Positions 1 to 5,060 of a stretch of DNA of 5,060 bases are shown piece after piece. The translations under genes and the position numbers were made by a program. Below the pieces are notes generated by a model. It saw nothing but the letters and a program-made list of their open reading frames with translations. It was not told the DNA's origin and did no database searches. Every line of letters starts with the position of its first letter. Within the stretch, counting starts at the first letter, position 1. The stretch comes from an uncultured Collinsella sp. (GTDB taxonomy: Bacteria > Actinomycetota > Coriobacteriia > Coriobacteriales > Coriobacteriaceae): positions 1 through 5,060 of the forward strand of contig CAAEVD010000096.1 of assembly GCA_900759435.1 (NCBI GenBank), in the 5' to 3' direction.

Positions 1-1175
1 GAAAGATCGAGGGCGGAATTGGTCACGGCGTCCATATCGTAGTAACGATACTCGGCCAGACGACCCACCGGGTGGAAGTTCGTCAGGTTCTGGACACGCT
101 CAAGATAGCGCTCGTAGAGCTCACGGTTCTCGGGCTCCAGGATAGCGTAGTACGGCGTCTCGCCCGAGCCGGGCGTATAGGCCTTGGAGTACTCCTTCAT
201 AATGGTGGTCTTGCCGGGCAAAACCTGACCAGTCATGTTCTTGAACTCGGTGATGCGCGTATAGTCCTCGCTCGTGGTGTAGTTGACGGTGCCCACGGGC
301 TGGAACTGGTCCATATCGAGCGTCTCGAACTTCATATCGAGCGTGCGGTACGGCAGCGCGCCCAGGTCGAGGTTGAACAGCTCGTCGAGCGGACCGGTGT
401 AGACGATCTCGCCACCATAGACCTTGCCGTCGATCTTGACGGTGGTCTCGTCGATCTCGAAGAGGTCGCGGGCGTCCACGTCGCAGAACACATCAATCAG
501 ATCGTGATCGAGCATATGCTCGAACAGCGCGGTATAGCCGTCCTGCGGCATGCCCTGGAAGGGGGCCTGCGGGAAGTAGCGATCGTCATCGCCCACAAAG
601 ACGGGGACGCGGCCGGTGATCGAGGGGTCGATCTGATCGGGTGTCTGGCCCCACTGCTTCATGGTGTAATGCAAAAAGACGTTCTCGTAGACGTAATCGG
701 CGACCTCGGCAAGATCCGGGTCGTTCTTCTTGCGCAGCTCCATAATGGGCACCTTGACGTCCTTGCCAAAGGTCTCCACGAGCTTCTGATACAGCTCCTC
801 GCCGCGCTCATCGCCAAAGGCAAGCTTAAGGCTCGCATGGTTAAAGGGCACGGGCATAAGGGTACCGTTGATGTTGGCGAGCACCTTGTGCTGGTAGTCC
901 GTCCACTTGGTAAAGCGCGACAGGAAATTGTGGACGCGCTCGTTAAAGGTATGGTAGATGTGCGGGCCATACTCGTGGACAAGGATTCCCGCCTCGTCAG
1001 TGCAGTCGAAGGCATTGCCCGCAATGTGGCTACGGCGTTCCAAAACGGCAACACGATAGCCGATGGTTTCGGCAAGACGGCGGGCGCAAACGGCACCGGC
1101 ATAACCGGCGCCGACAACGATCATGTCGTACGCACCGGCATTAAAGCCTTCAGGCAGGCCTGAGGTAATCTGCAT
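1..1175 (-). CDS. glf: UDP-galactopyranose mutase, lacking only the extreme C terminus
   Basis: Flavoenzyme that interconverts UDP-galactopyranose and UDP-galactofuranose in the cytoplasm, supplying galactofuranose for surface glycans. I translated it from the minus strand: 391 full codons are visible and the frame is open at the window edge. Seen: an N-terminal FAD-binding loop VGAGYAGAV (residues ~21-29); ERRSHIAGNAFD (~46-57), matching the second FAD motif but with IAGN instead of the usual IGGN; VHEYGPHIYHT (~66-76); KQWG with the conserved substrate-stacking Trp (W175); DDDRYF and QGMPQDGYT (~197-214); YTGPLDELF (~259-267); YTRITEFK (~305-312); and the C-terminal GRLAEYRYYDMD (~371-382). 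Family members are about 370-400 aa, so only a few residues are probably missing. Start chosen at 1173-1175 because AAGGAG (1181-1186) sits 5 nt upstream; an in-frame Met at residue 18 lacks this support. It is divergent from pta. Identification is firm. Confidence 0.95.
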   Translation of the reverse strand, partial: MQITSGLPEGFNAGAYDMIVVGAGYAGAVCARRLAETIGYRVAVLERRSHIAGNAFDCTDEAGILVHEYGPHIYHTFNERVHNFLSRFTKWTDYQHKVLANINGTLMPVPFNHASLKLAFGDERGEELYQKLVETFGKDVKVPIMELRKKNDPDLAEVADYVYENVFLHYTMKQWGQTPDQIDPSITGRVPVFVGDDDRYFPQAPFQGMPQDGYTALFEHMLDHDLIDVFCDVDARDLFEIDETTVKIDGKVYGGEIVYTGPLDELFNLDLGALPYRTLDMKFETLDMDQFQPVGTVNYTTSEDYTRITEFKNMTGQVLPGKTTIMKEYSKAYTPGSGETPYYAILEPENRELYERYLERVQNLTNFHPVGRLAEYRYYDMDAVTNSALDL

Positions 1176-1189
1176 CGATACTCCTTGTC

Positions 1190-1220
1190 AAAAGCCACAC
1201 GCTTTTTAACTGGGCTTTTT
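1190..1220 (-). promoter_or_regulatory. glf leader with two competing hairpins
   Basis: In the glf leader, the arm 1190-1196 (GGCUUUU in the mRNA) can pair with either of two upstream copies of an AAAAAGC repeat. One is at 1201-1206 (6-bp stem, 5-nt loop) and the other at 1213-1219 (7-bp stem, 16-nt loop). The shared arm ends 3 nt before the AAGGAG ribosome site. The complementarity is visible; any regulatory role is inference, and A/U-rich stems this short are weak. Confidence 0.3.
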
Positions 1221-1254
1221 CTCAAACATACGTCGAGACATATTTATCAGAGCG

Positions 1255-1260
1255 ATTATA
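1255..1260 (-). promoter_or_regulatory. Probable glf promoter -10 box
   Basis: Perfect TATAAT on the minus strand, 79 nt upstream of the glf start codon. No good -35 is found 16-18 bp upstream (CTCATT at 17 bp), so activation or a non-standard sigma contact may be needed. It lies where the -35 of the opposing pta promoter would be. Confidence 0.5.
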
Positions 1261-1274
1261 GCGCTAATGCGTCC

Positions 1275-1280
1275 TATAAT
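1275..1280 (+). promoter_or_regulatory. Probable pta promoter -10 box
   Basis: Perfect TATAAT on the plus strand, 127 nt upstream of the pta start, predicting a start near 1287 and a leader of about 120 nt. The hexamer 17 bp upstream (GCGATT) is a poor -35. The box occupies the -35 position of the divergent glf promoter, so the two probably compete for polymerase. Confidence 0.55.
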
Positions 1281-1332
1281 GAGCTTGCCACACAAGGAAA
1301 GCTCAAGCACCGCGGCGTACATTATTGAAAGG

Positions 1333-1355
1333 TAAACCCGCTAGCAGCGGGTTTA
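1333..1355 (+). terminator. Terminator-like hairpin in the pta leader
   Basis: TAAACCCGCT (1333-1342) and AGCGGGTTTA (1346-1355) form a perfect 10-bp stem with an AGC triloop, followed by TTCGTG rather than a long T run. It lies between the predicted pta promoter and the gene, ending 52 nt before the start codon. It could be a partial terminator or attenuator, or an mRNA-stabilising element. The hairpin is certain as sequence; its role is inferred. Confidence 0.5.
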
Positions 1356-1407
1356 TTCGTGTACAGCCGGGCGCCTGGAGCTTAGCGAAACGCTTGTAAG
1401 GAGTAAC

Positions 1408-2388
1408 ATGAGTGATTTCCTAAACCGTATGAAGTCTGCCGCCAAGGCCGACCTTAAGACGATCGTCCTGCCCGAGGGCGAGGATCCGCGTACCATCGTC
1501 GCGGCAAACAAAATCATCGAGGAGGGCCTGGCAAAGCTCGTTATCCTGGGCAACCCCGACGAGATCGACGTTCCCGGCGCCACCGTCATCGACCCGCGCA
1601 ATGCCGAGAAGCACGAGGAGTACGCGCAGAAGTTTGCCGAGCTCCGCGCCAAGAAGGGCGTTACCATCGAGCAGGCTCGCGCCCAGGTGATGGACGCCAC
1701 CTACTTTGGCACTATGATGGTCAAGATGGGCGACGCCGACGGCCTGGTCTCCGGCGCCTGCCACTCCACCGCCGACACCCTGCGCCCCGCGCTGCAGATC
1801 CTCAAGACCGCCCCGGGCACCAAGCTGGTCTCGGCCTTCTTCGTGATGTGCACCGACACCCCGCAGTTCGGCACCGACGGCACGCTGATCTTCGCCGACT
1901 GCGGCCTCAACATCAACCCGTCCTCCGATGAGCTCTCCGAGATCGCCATCGCCTCCGCTCACTCTTGGTCCACCTTCATGGGCAACGTTGAGCCGCACGT
2001 GGCCATGCTCTCCTACTCCACCATGGGCTCCGCCGGTGGCGAGGTCGCCAAGAAGGTCCAGGAGGCTGTGAAGTTCTGCAAGGAGAAGGCTCCCGAGCTT
2101 GCCATCGACGGCGATCTGCAGCTCGATGCCGCTATCGTCCCCACCGTCGCCCAGCTCAAGGCTCCCGGCTCCTCCGTCGCCGGTAAGGCCAACGTGCTCG
2201 TGTTCCCCGACCTCGAGGCTGGCAACATCGGCTACAAGCTGGTCCAGCGCTTCGCTGGCGCTGACGCCTACGGCCCCATCCTGCAGGGCATCGCCAAGCC
2301 GGTCAACGACCTGTCGCGCGGCTGCTCTGCCGACGACATCGTGGGTGTCGTGGCCATCACCGCCGTCCAGGCTCAGATGGCTGAGTAG
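1408..2388 (+). CDS. pta: Phosphate acetyltransferase (phosphotransacetylase)
   Basis: Catalyses acetyl-CoA + phosphate to acetyl phosphate + CoA, the first step of the acetate/ATP-yielding pathway, in the cytoplasm. The 326 aa product is the short, single PTA_PTB-domain type, without the N-terminal DRTGG/P-loop regions of the ~700 aa enterobacterial form. Seen: N-terminal TIVLPEGEDPRT (~18-29); DGLVSGACHSTADTLRPALQI (~111-131); VFPDLEAGNIGYKLVQRFAGA (~265-285); and GPILQGIAKPVNDLSRGCSADD (~289-310). S303, R304 and D310 match Ser309, Arg310 and Asp316 of the Methanosarcina enzyme by motif spacing. R126 lies where its Arg133 is expected. Start ATG is preceded by AAGGAG (1398-1403) with a 4-nt spacer. 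It converges on ackA and ends 15 nt before the large inverted repeat. No defect is seen. Confidence 0.97.
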   Translation: MSDFLNRMKSAAKADLKTIVLPEGEDPRTIVAANKIIEEGLAKLVILGNPDEIDVPGATVIDPRNAEKHEEYAQKFAELRAKKGVTIEQARAQVMDATYFGTMMVKMGDADGLVSGACHSTADTLRPALQILKTAPGTKLVSAFFVMCTDTPQFGTDGTLIFADCGLNINPSSDELSEIAIASAHSWSTFMGNVEPHVAMLSYSTMGSAGGEVAKKVQEAVKFCKEKAPELAIDGDLQLDAAIVPTVAQLKAPGSSVAGKANVLVFPDLEAGNIGYKLVQRFAGADAYGPILQGIAKPVNDLSRGCSADDIVGVVAITAVQAQMAE

Positions 2389-2403
2389 CGTACGCACTCG
2401 CCC

Positions 2404-2534
2404 GAAGGCCGTACGGGCTAACCCCTGAAAACGTCCTCGACCAATGAAGCGCCCCCGTTCTGCTCCTTCGGAGCTACGAACGGGGGCGCTTCTGGTCTGC
2501 GGAGTGTTTTCAGGGGTTAGCCCGTACGGCCTTC
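2404..2534. repeat. 131-bp nested inverted repeat (giant hairpin) between pta and ackA
   Basis: The outer arms 2404-2432 and 2506-2534 are perfect 29-bp reverse complements. Nested inside are perfect 15-bp arms (2446-2460 and 2478-2492) and a 5-bp stem GCTCC/GGAGC (2462-2466, 2470-2474) around a TTC loop. The 13-nt stretches between outer and inner arms pair partly (GACCA 2439-2443 with TGGTC 2493-2497). Each outer arm also contains an 8-bp palindrome CCGTACGG. It is non-coding on both strands and starts 15 nt after the pta stop codon. It may be a bidirectional terminator, a miniature inverted-repeat element or a dispersed palindromic repeat. No target-site duplication is evident at its edges. 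Confidence 0.9.
2446..2492 (+). terminator. Core GC-rich hairpin, probable pta terminator
   Basis: A perfect 15-bp stem, GAAGCGCCCCCGTTC and its complement, encloses a 17-nt region that folds into a further 5-bp stem. It is the first stable structure downstream of pta. The following TGGTCTGC is not a proper U-tract, so it may act as an imperfect terminator, through RNase III processing, or together with the outer arms. Being symmetric, it could also act on minus-strand transcripts escaping the ackA terminator. Confidence 0.5.
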
Positions 2535-2682
2535 TACTGCCACATAGCATTCAGGGTATCTGGGGTGGGCGGCGGCTTGGCTACGAGCTGGGGCTGAAGA
2601 TCTGAATGATTGGATGCCGTTGCCGGGAGCGCAGGCATTGCTGGTGATGACCGCTTTGGGACTGGAATTACTGCCTGCTAGC
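2535..2682. other. Non-coding spacer, no recognised feature
   Basis: Between the large inverted repeat and the ackA terminator I see no gene, tRNA or promoter that I can support. A minus-strand reading frame (ATG at 2636-2638, stop at 2534-2536, 34 codons) lacks a ribosome site, is proline-rich and ends at the edge of the repeat. A 7-bp inverted repeat (CATTCAG 2548-2554 with CTGAATG 2602-2608) has a 47-nt loop and is probably chance. Confidence 0.5.
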
Positions 2683-2718
2683 AAAAAGGCCTCCGGAGCT
2701 GTTGCTCTGGAGGCCTTT
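2683..2718 (-). terminator. Rho-independent terminator of ackA
   Basis: On the minus strand, a 15-bp stem (2704-2718 with 2685-2699, one G-U pair) with a 4-nt loop opens into TTTTT (2683-2687). It lies 22 nt past the ackA stop codon. On the plus strand the same hairpin is followed by TTTCGTC, so it may also weakly stop transcripts arriving from pta. Confidence 0.9.
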
Positions 2719-2740
2719 CGTCTACTTGCAAATGCGCGCG

Positions 2741-3919
2741 TTAGTTGTTCTTGGTTAGACGCTCGACGTCGTGGGCGATCATGTATTCCTCGTCTGTGGG
2801 GATGACCATGACCGTGACGGAAGAGCCGGCGGCGCTGATGACCTGCGGGCCGTTGCCCACGGCCTCACGGTTCTTGTTGTTGTCGATACGCACGCCCAGC
2901 CACTCAAAGCAGTCGCAGAAGGCCTTACGGATCGACCAGTCGTTCTCGCCGATGCCGGCGGTAAAGGTGATGGTGTCCACGCCCGCCATGGAAGCGATCA
3001 TGGAACCGGCCTGCTGCATGGCCTTGTAGGCAAACATGTCGAAGGCGAGCAGGCAGCGCTCGTCTCCCTCGGAGGCGCGCGTACGGATGTCGCGGGCGTC
3101 GTTGGAGATACCCGAGATGGCAAGCAGACCAGACTGCTTGTTCATCATGTCGTCGACTTCCTGGTAGCTGTAGCCGCCCTCGCGCTGGAGGTAGCACACG
3201 GTGGCAGGGTCAATGGAACCACAACGGGTGCCCATCATCAGGCCGTCGAGCGGCGTGAGCCCCATCGTGGTGTCGCGGCAAACGCCGTCCTCAATGGCGG
3301 CGAGCGAAGCGCCGTTGCCCAGATGGCACGAAAGCAGACGGTGGCAGCACGAGCCCAGAATCTCCTTTGCCATCATCCACTCGTAGCGGTGGCTCGTACC
3401 GTGGGCGCCGTACTTGCGCACATGGTACTTGTCGCACACGTCCTTGGGCAGCGCGTAGGTGTAGGCGACCTCGGGCATGGTCATGTGGAACGAGGTATCG
3501 AAGACGGCGACGTTGGGCAGCTCCGGATACTTCTCGCGGCAATACTCGATTGCTGCGGCCTCGCCGTAATTGTGCAGCGGGGCGAGCGGGGCCACCTCAA
3601 GGATCTTAGCCATGACCTCGTCGTCAACAACTGCGGAATCATCGAAGTGCCAGCCGCCCTGAACGATACGATGCCCAATGCCATCGATCGTAAAGTCGGT
3701 CTTCTCGAGCTCCTCGAGCACGCGAGCGATAGCAGAGCGATGATCGGGGAAGGGAACCTCCTCGGTCTGCTTGGCGCCACCGTTCTCGGAGTGGCCAAAG
3801 ATACCCATGTCCGAGCCGATACGCTCGCAGTTGCCCTTGGCGAAAACCTCGCGGGTATCGGTATCCAGAAGCTGATATTTAAGGCTTGAGCTGCCGGCGT
3901 TGACAACAAGTACGTTCAT
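2741..3919 (-). CDS. ackA: Acetate kinase, copy 1 (complete)
   Basis: Transfers phosphate between acetyl phosphate and ADP to give acetate and ATP; cytoplasmic, of the ASKHA fold. At 392 aa it matches the family (about 400). Seen: VNAGSSSLKY (N7); GHRIVQGGW (R84); APLHN (L115, H116); FDTSFH (D141); KYGAHGTSH (H173, H177); CHLGNGAS (H199, N202); GLTPLDGLMMGTRCGSIDPA (P223, R232); SNDARD (D274, R276); FTAGIGEN (~319-326); and IPTDEE (~373-378). By motif spacing these match Asn7, Arg91, His123, Asp148, His180/184, His208, Asn211, Arg241 and the terminal Glu384 region of the Methanosarcina enzyme. Two departures stand out: Ala172 where Phe179 lines the acetate pocket, and QGGW where HGGE is usual. 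Start ATG has AAAGGAG 4 nt upstream. It has its own promoter region and terminator. Substrate preference may extend beyond acetate; this is inference. Confidence 0.95.
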   Translation of the reverse strand: MNVLVVNAGSSSLKYQLLDTDTREVFAKGNCERIGSDMGIFGHSENGGAKQTEEVPFPDHRSAIARVLEELEKTDFTIDGIGHRIVQGGWHFDDSAVVDDEVMAKILEVAPLAPLHNYGEAAAIEYCREKYPELPNVAVFDTSFHMTMPEVAYTYALPKDVCDKYHVRKYGAHGTSHRYEWMMAKEILGSCCHRLLSCHLGNGASLAAIEDGVCRDTTMGLTPLDGLMMGTRCGSIDPATVCYLQREGGYSYQEVDDMMNKQSGLLAISGISNDARDIRTRASEGDERCLLAFDMFAYKAMQQAGSMIASMAGVDTITFTAGIGENDWSIRKAFCDCFEWLGVRIDNNKNREAVGNGPQVISAAGSSVTVMVIPTDEEYMIAHDVERLTKNN

Positions 3920-3974
3920 GAGACTCCTTTGCAGTGCAATACGGTCGACGCAGACCTCTTAAGGCGACCGCATT

Positions 3975-4002
3975 TTAATAAGAAGTTATCACATCTTGAT
4001 AA
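3975..4002 (-). promoter_or_regulatory. Candidate ackA promoter
   Basis: On the minus strand, TTATCA (plus-strand 3997-4002; 4 of 6 matches to TTGACA) and TATTAA (3975-3980) are 16 bp apart, predicting a start near 3968 and a leader of about 50 nt. An overlapping TAAAAT (3972-3977) is an alternative -10. This is the only AT-rich stretch between the two kinase genes. A moderate match only. Confidence 0.45.
3986..4002. promoter_or_regulatory. Putative operator: TTATCA-N5-TGATAA dyad
   Basis: A perfect 6+6 bp inverted repeat with a 5-bp centre overlaps the proposed -35 and spacer of the ackA promoter, a typical repressor position. A third half-site, TATCA at 4008-4012, forms a further inverted pair with the TGATA at 3997-4001. 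The 9-mer TATTTATCA, which spans one half-site here (minus strand, 3997-4005), recurs upstream of pta at 1241-1249. The regulator is unknown; the spacing does not match the FNR/CRP TTGAT-N4-ATCAA box. Confidence 0.5.
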
Positions 4003-4033
4003 ATAGCTATCAGGCATATCGCCCAACGAGCGC

Positions 4034-4072
4034 AAAAGAGGGGCTGAACGGCACTTGGTCGTCCAGCCCCTC
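4034..4072 (-). terminator. Rho-independent terminator of the second acetate kinase gene
   Basis: On the minus strand, GAGGGGCTG and CAGCCCCTC (plus 4064-4072 and 4038-4046) form a perfect 9-bp stem, extended by ACG/CGT after a mismatch, followed by TTTT (4034-4037). It starts 11 nt past the stop codon, so the two kinase genes are probably separate transcription units, or only loosely coupled by read-through. Confidence 0.85.
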
Positions 4073-4083
4073 CCCTCTTGCAA

Positions 4084-5060
4084 TTACTTGCTGTTGACGA
4101 TGCGCTCGACGTCGGAGGCGATCATGAACTCCTCATCCGTGGGGATGACGAAGATCTTGACCTTGGAATCCTTGGCGGACAGGCACCAAGCGCCGTCGCC
4201 ACGCAGAGCGTTGCGGGCATGGTCCATCTTGACGCCCATAAAGGCCAGACGATCGGCCACGCCGGCGCGGACAGCCGGAGCGTGCTCGCCGATGCCGGCG
4301 GTAAAGACCAGGGTGTCCATGCCGCACATGGAAGTGGCCATCTCGGCAGCCTTGGCGGCAATCTTGTAAACGAACATATCGAAGGCGAGCTGGGCCTCGG
4401 GGTCACCAGCAGCGGCGAGCTCCTCGACGTTGCGGCAGTCGTTGGTCTTGCCGCCGGTCACAGCCAAAAGGCCGGACTTCTTGTTCATCATCTCGTCGAC
4501 CTCGTCGAAGGTGTAGCCACCTTCGCGCTGCAGGTAGCACACGGTAGCAGGGTCGATGGAGCCGCAGCGGGTGCCCATCATGACACCGTCGAGCGGCGTC
4601 AAGCCCATGGTGGTGTCCATGCACTTGCCGTCCTCGATGGCGCACAGGGAAGCACCGGAACCGATGTGGCACACGACGACCTTGCGAGCCTCGCCGTTGG
4701 TCATCTCGGCAACCTTCTTGGAGATGTAGCGGTAGCTGGTGCCGTGGGCGCCGTACTTACGGATGTGCAGCTTGTCGCAGACGTCCTTGGGCAGGGCGTA
4801 GGTCTTGGCGACCTCGGGCATGTTGAAGTGGAAAGCGGTGTCGTAGACCGTGACGTTGGGCAGATCGGGATACTGCTCCAGGCAGTACTCGATAACGTTG
4901 GCCTCGGGGTTGTTGTGCAGCGGGGCGAGCGGAGCGACCTCGCGGATCTTGGCAAGGACGTCCTCGTCGACGAGAGAGGAATCACCAAAGTACCAGCCGC
5001 CCTGAACGATACGGTGGCCGATGCCCTCGATCTTGACGCCGTTGGCCTCGAGGTCCTTCA
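4084..5060 (-). CDS. Acetate kinase-family paralogue, copy 2 (N terminus outside window)
   Basis: Same family and probable reaction as its neighbour. 324 residues are visible, ending VNSK; alignment with copy 1 puts about 68 N-terminal residues, including the first phosphate motif, beyond the window. I read the part upstream of the internal Met (4819-4821) by hand; it stays in frame and begins KDLEANGVKIEGIGHRIVQG. Seen: GHRIVQGGW, APLHNN, VYDTAFHFNMPEVAKTYALPKD, KYGAHGTSYRY, CHIGSGAS, GLTPLDGVMMGTRCGSIDPA, TNDCRN, FTAGIGEH and IPTDEEF. It shares QGGW and the Ala for Phe179 with copy 1. It additionally has Tyr for His184 (TSY), Ser for Asn211 (GSGAS) and His for Asn in GIGEN. The rest of the catalytic set (Arg91, Asp148, His180, Arg241 equivalents) is kept and the frame is intact, so it is not an obvious pseudogene. 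It may be an acetate kinase with altered kinetics, or a kinase for another short acid; undecided. Confidence 0.88.
   Translation of the reverse strand, partial: KDLEANGVKIEGIGHRIVQGGWYFGDSSLVDEDVLAKIREVAPLAPLHNNPEANVIEYCLEQYPDLPNVTVYDTAFHFNMPEVAKTYALPKDVCDKLHIRKYGAHGTSYRYISKKVAEMTNGEARKVVVCHIGSGASLCAIEDGKCMDTTMGLTPLDGVMMGTRCGSIDPATVCYLQREGGYTFDEVDEMMNKKSGLLAVTGGKTNDCRNVEELAAAGDPEAQLAFDMFVYKIAAKAAEMATSMCGMDTLVFTAGIGEHAPAVRAGVADRLAFMGVKMDHARNALRGDGAWCLSAKDSKVKIFVIPTDEEFMIASDVERIVNSK

Noticed and set aside
72..1163. Long plus-strand open frame of 363 codons across glf
   Set aside because: It is the antisense shadow of glf; the minus-strand translation carries clear family motifs, while this one has a biased, repetitive composition and no family resemblance.
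2404..2534. Integron attC site interpretation of the inverted repeat
   Set aside because: The arms contain GCTAAC/GTTAGC but not the RYYYAAC/GTTRRRY boxes. The arms are perfectly matched, whereas attC sites carry extrahelical bases, and no integrase or cassette is nearby.
2404..2534. Invertible DNA switch (phase variation)
   Set aside because: The segment between the arms is itself nearly symmetric and contains no promoter, so inversion would change almost nothing.
1420..2550. 376-codon minus-strand frame antisense to pta
   Set aside because: It is a shadow of pta in GC-rich DNA; Gly/Leu/Val-rich without motifs, and it begins inside the large inverted repeat.
2534..2638. 34-codon minus-strand frame (MPALPATASN...NAMWQ) beside the inverted repeat
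   Set aside because: No Shine-Dalgarno sequence, low-complexity Pro/Ala content, and located downstream of the strong ackA terminator with no promoter seen.
2614..2805. 63-codon plus-strand frame in the pta-ackA gap
   Set aside because: It runs through the ackA terminator hairpin and into ackA coding sequence, and has no ribosome site.
2771..3889. 372-codon plus-strand frame antisense to ackA
   Set aside because: Antisense shadow of the acetate kinase gene, with no ribosome site or recognisable domains.
3986..4012. FNR/CRP or Rex binding site upstream of ackA
   Set aside because: TTGAT and ATCA are 8 bp apart rather than 4, and the TTGTGA-type half-sites of Rex are absent; only an unidentified dyad can be claimed.
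4819..4821. Internal ATG as the start of the second acetate kinase
   Set aside because: The reading frame upstream continues to the window edge with conserved family motifs (GHRIVQGGW, APLHNN, VYDTAFH), so the true start lies outside the window.

Overview
The window is GC-rich, compact bacterial chromosome. It carries the phosphotransacetylase-acetate kinase (Pta-Ack) acetate and ATP module next to a cell-surface sugar gene. GC-rich codon choice, a short (326 aa) single-domain Pta, strong AAGGAG ribosome sites and a monofunctional UDP-galactopyranose mutase fit an anaerobic, fermentative actinobacterium. My best guess is class Coriobacteriia (Collinsella-like). This is inferred from general resemblance, not from a database match.

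Layout. Positions 1-1175 (minus) hold glf, UDP-galactopyranose mutase, complete at its start and cut by the window edge very near its C terminus. Positions 1176-1407 are a divergent regulatory region with a TATAAT box on each strand and structured leaders on both sides. Positions 1408-2388 (plus) hold pta, complete. Positions 2389-2740 are a 352-base non-coding gap dominated by a 131-bp, almost fully self-complementary inverted repeat with perfect 29-bp outer arms, followed by the ackA terminator. Positions 2741-3919 (minus) hold a complete acetate kinase gene. Positions 3920-4083 hold its promoter with a perfect TTATCA-N5-TGATAA dyad, and the terminator of the next gene. Positions 4084-5060 (minus) hold a second, diverged acetate kinase paralogue whose first ~68 residues lie beyond the window.

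How the genes work together. Pta converts acetyl-CoA and phosphate to acetyl phosphate. Acetate kinase then transfers the phosphate to ADP, giving acetate and ATP. Here pta and the kinases are not one operon: pta converges on two kinase genes, and each gene appears to have its own promoter and/or terminator. The two kinases share unusual residues around the acetate pocket (Ala at the usual Phe, QGGW instead of HGGE). The second also differs at several normally invariant active-site positions. No mobile genes, tRNA, rRNA or CRISPR array were seen. The most noteworthy items are the paired non-canonical kinases, the 131-bp inverted repeat and the candidate operator upstream of the first kinase gene.
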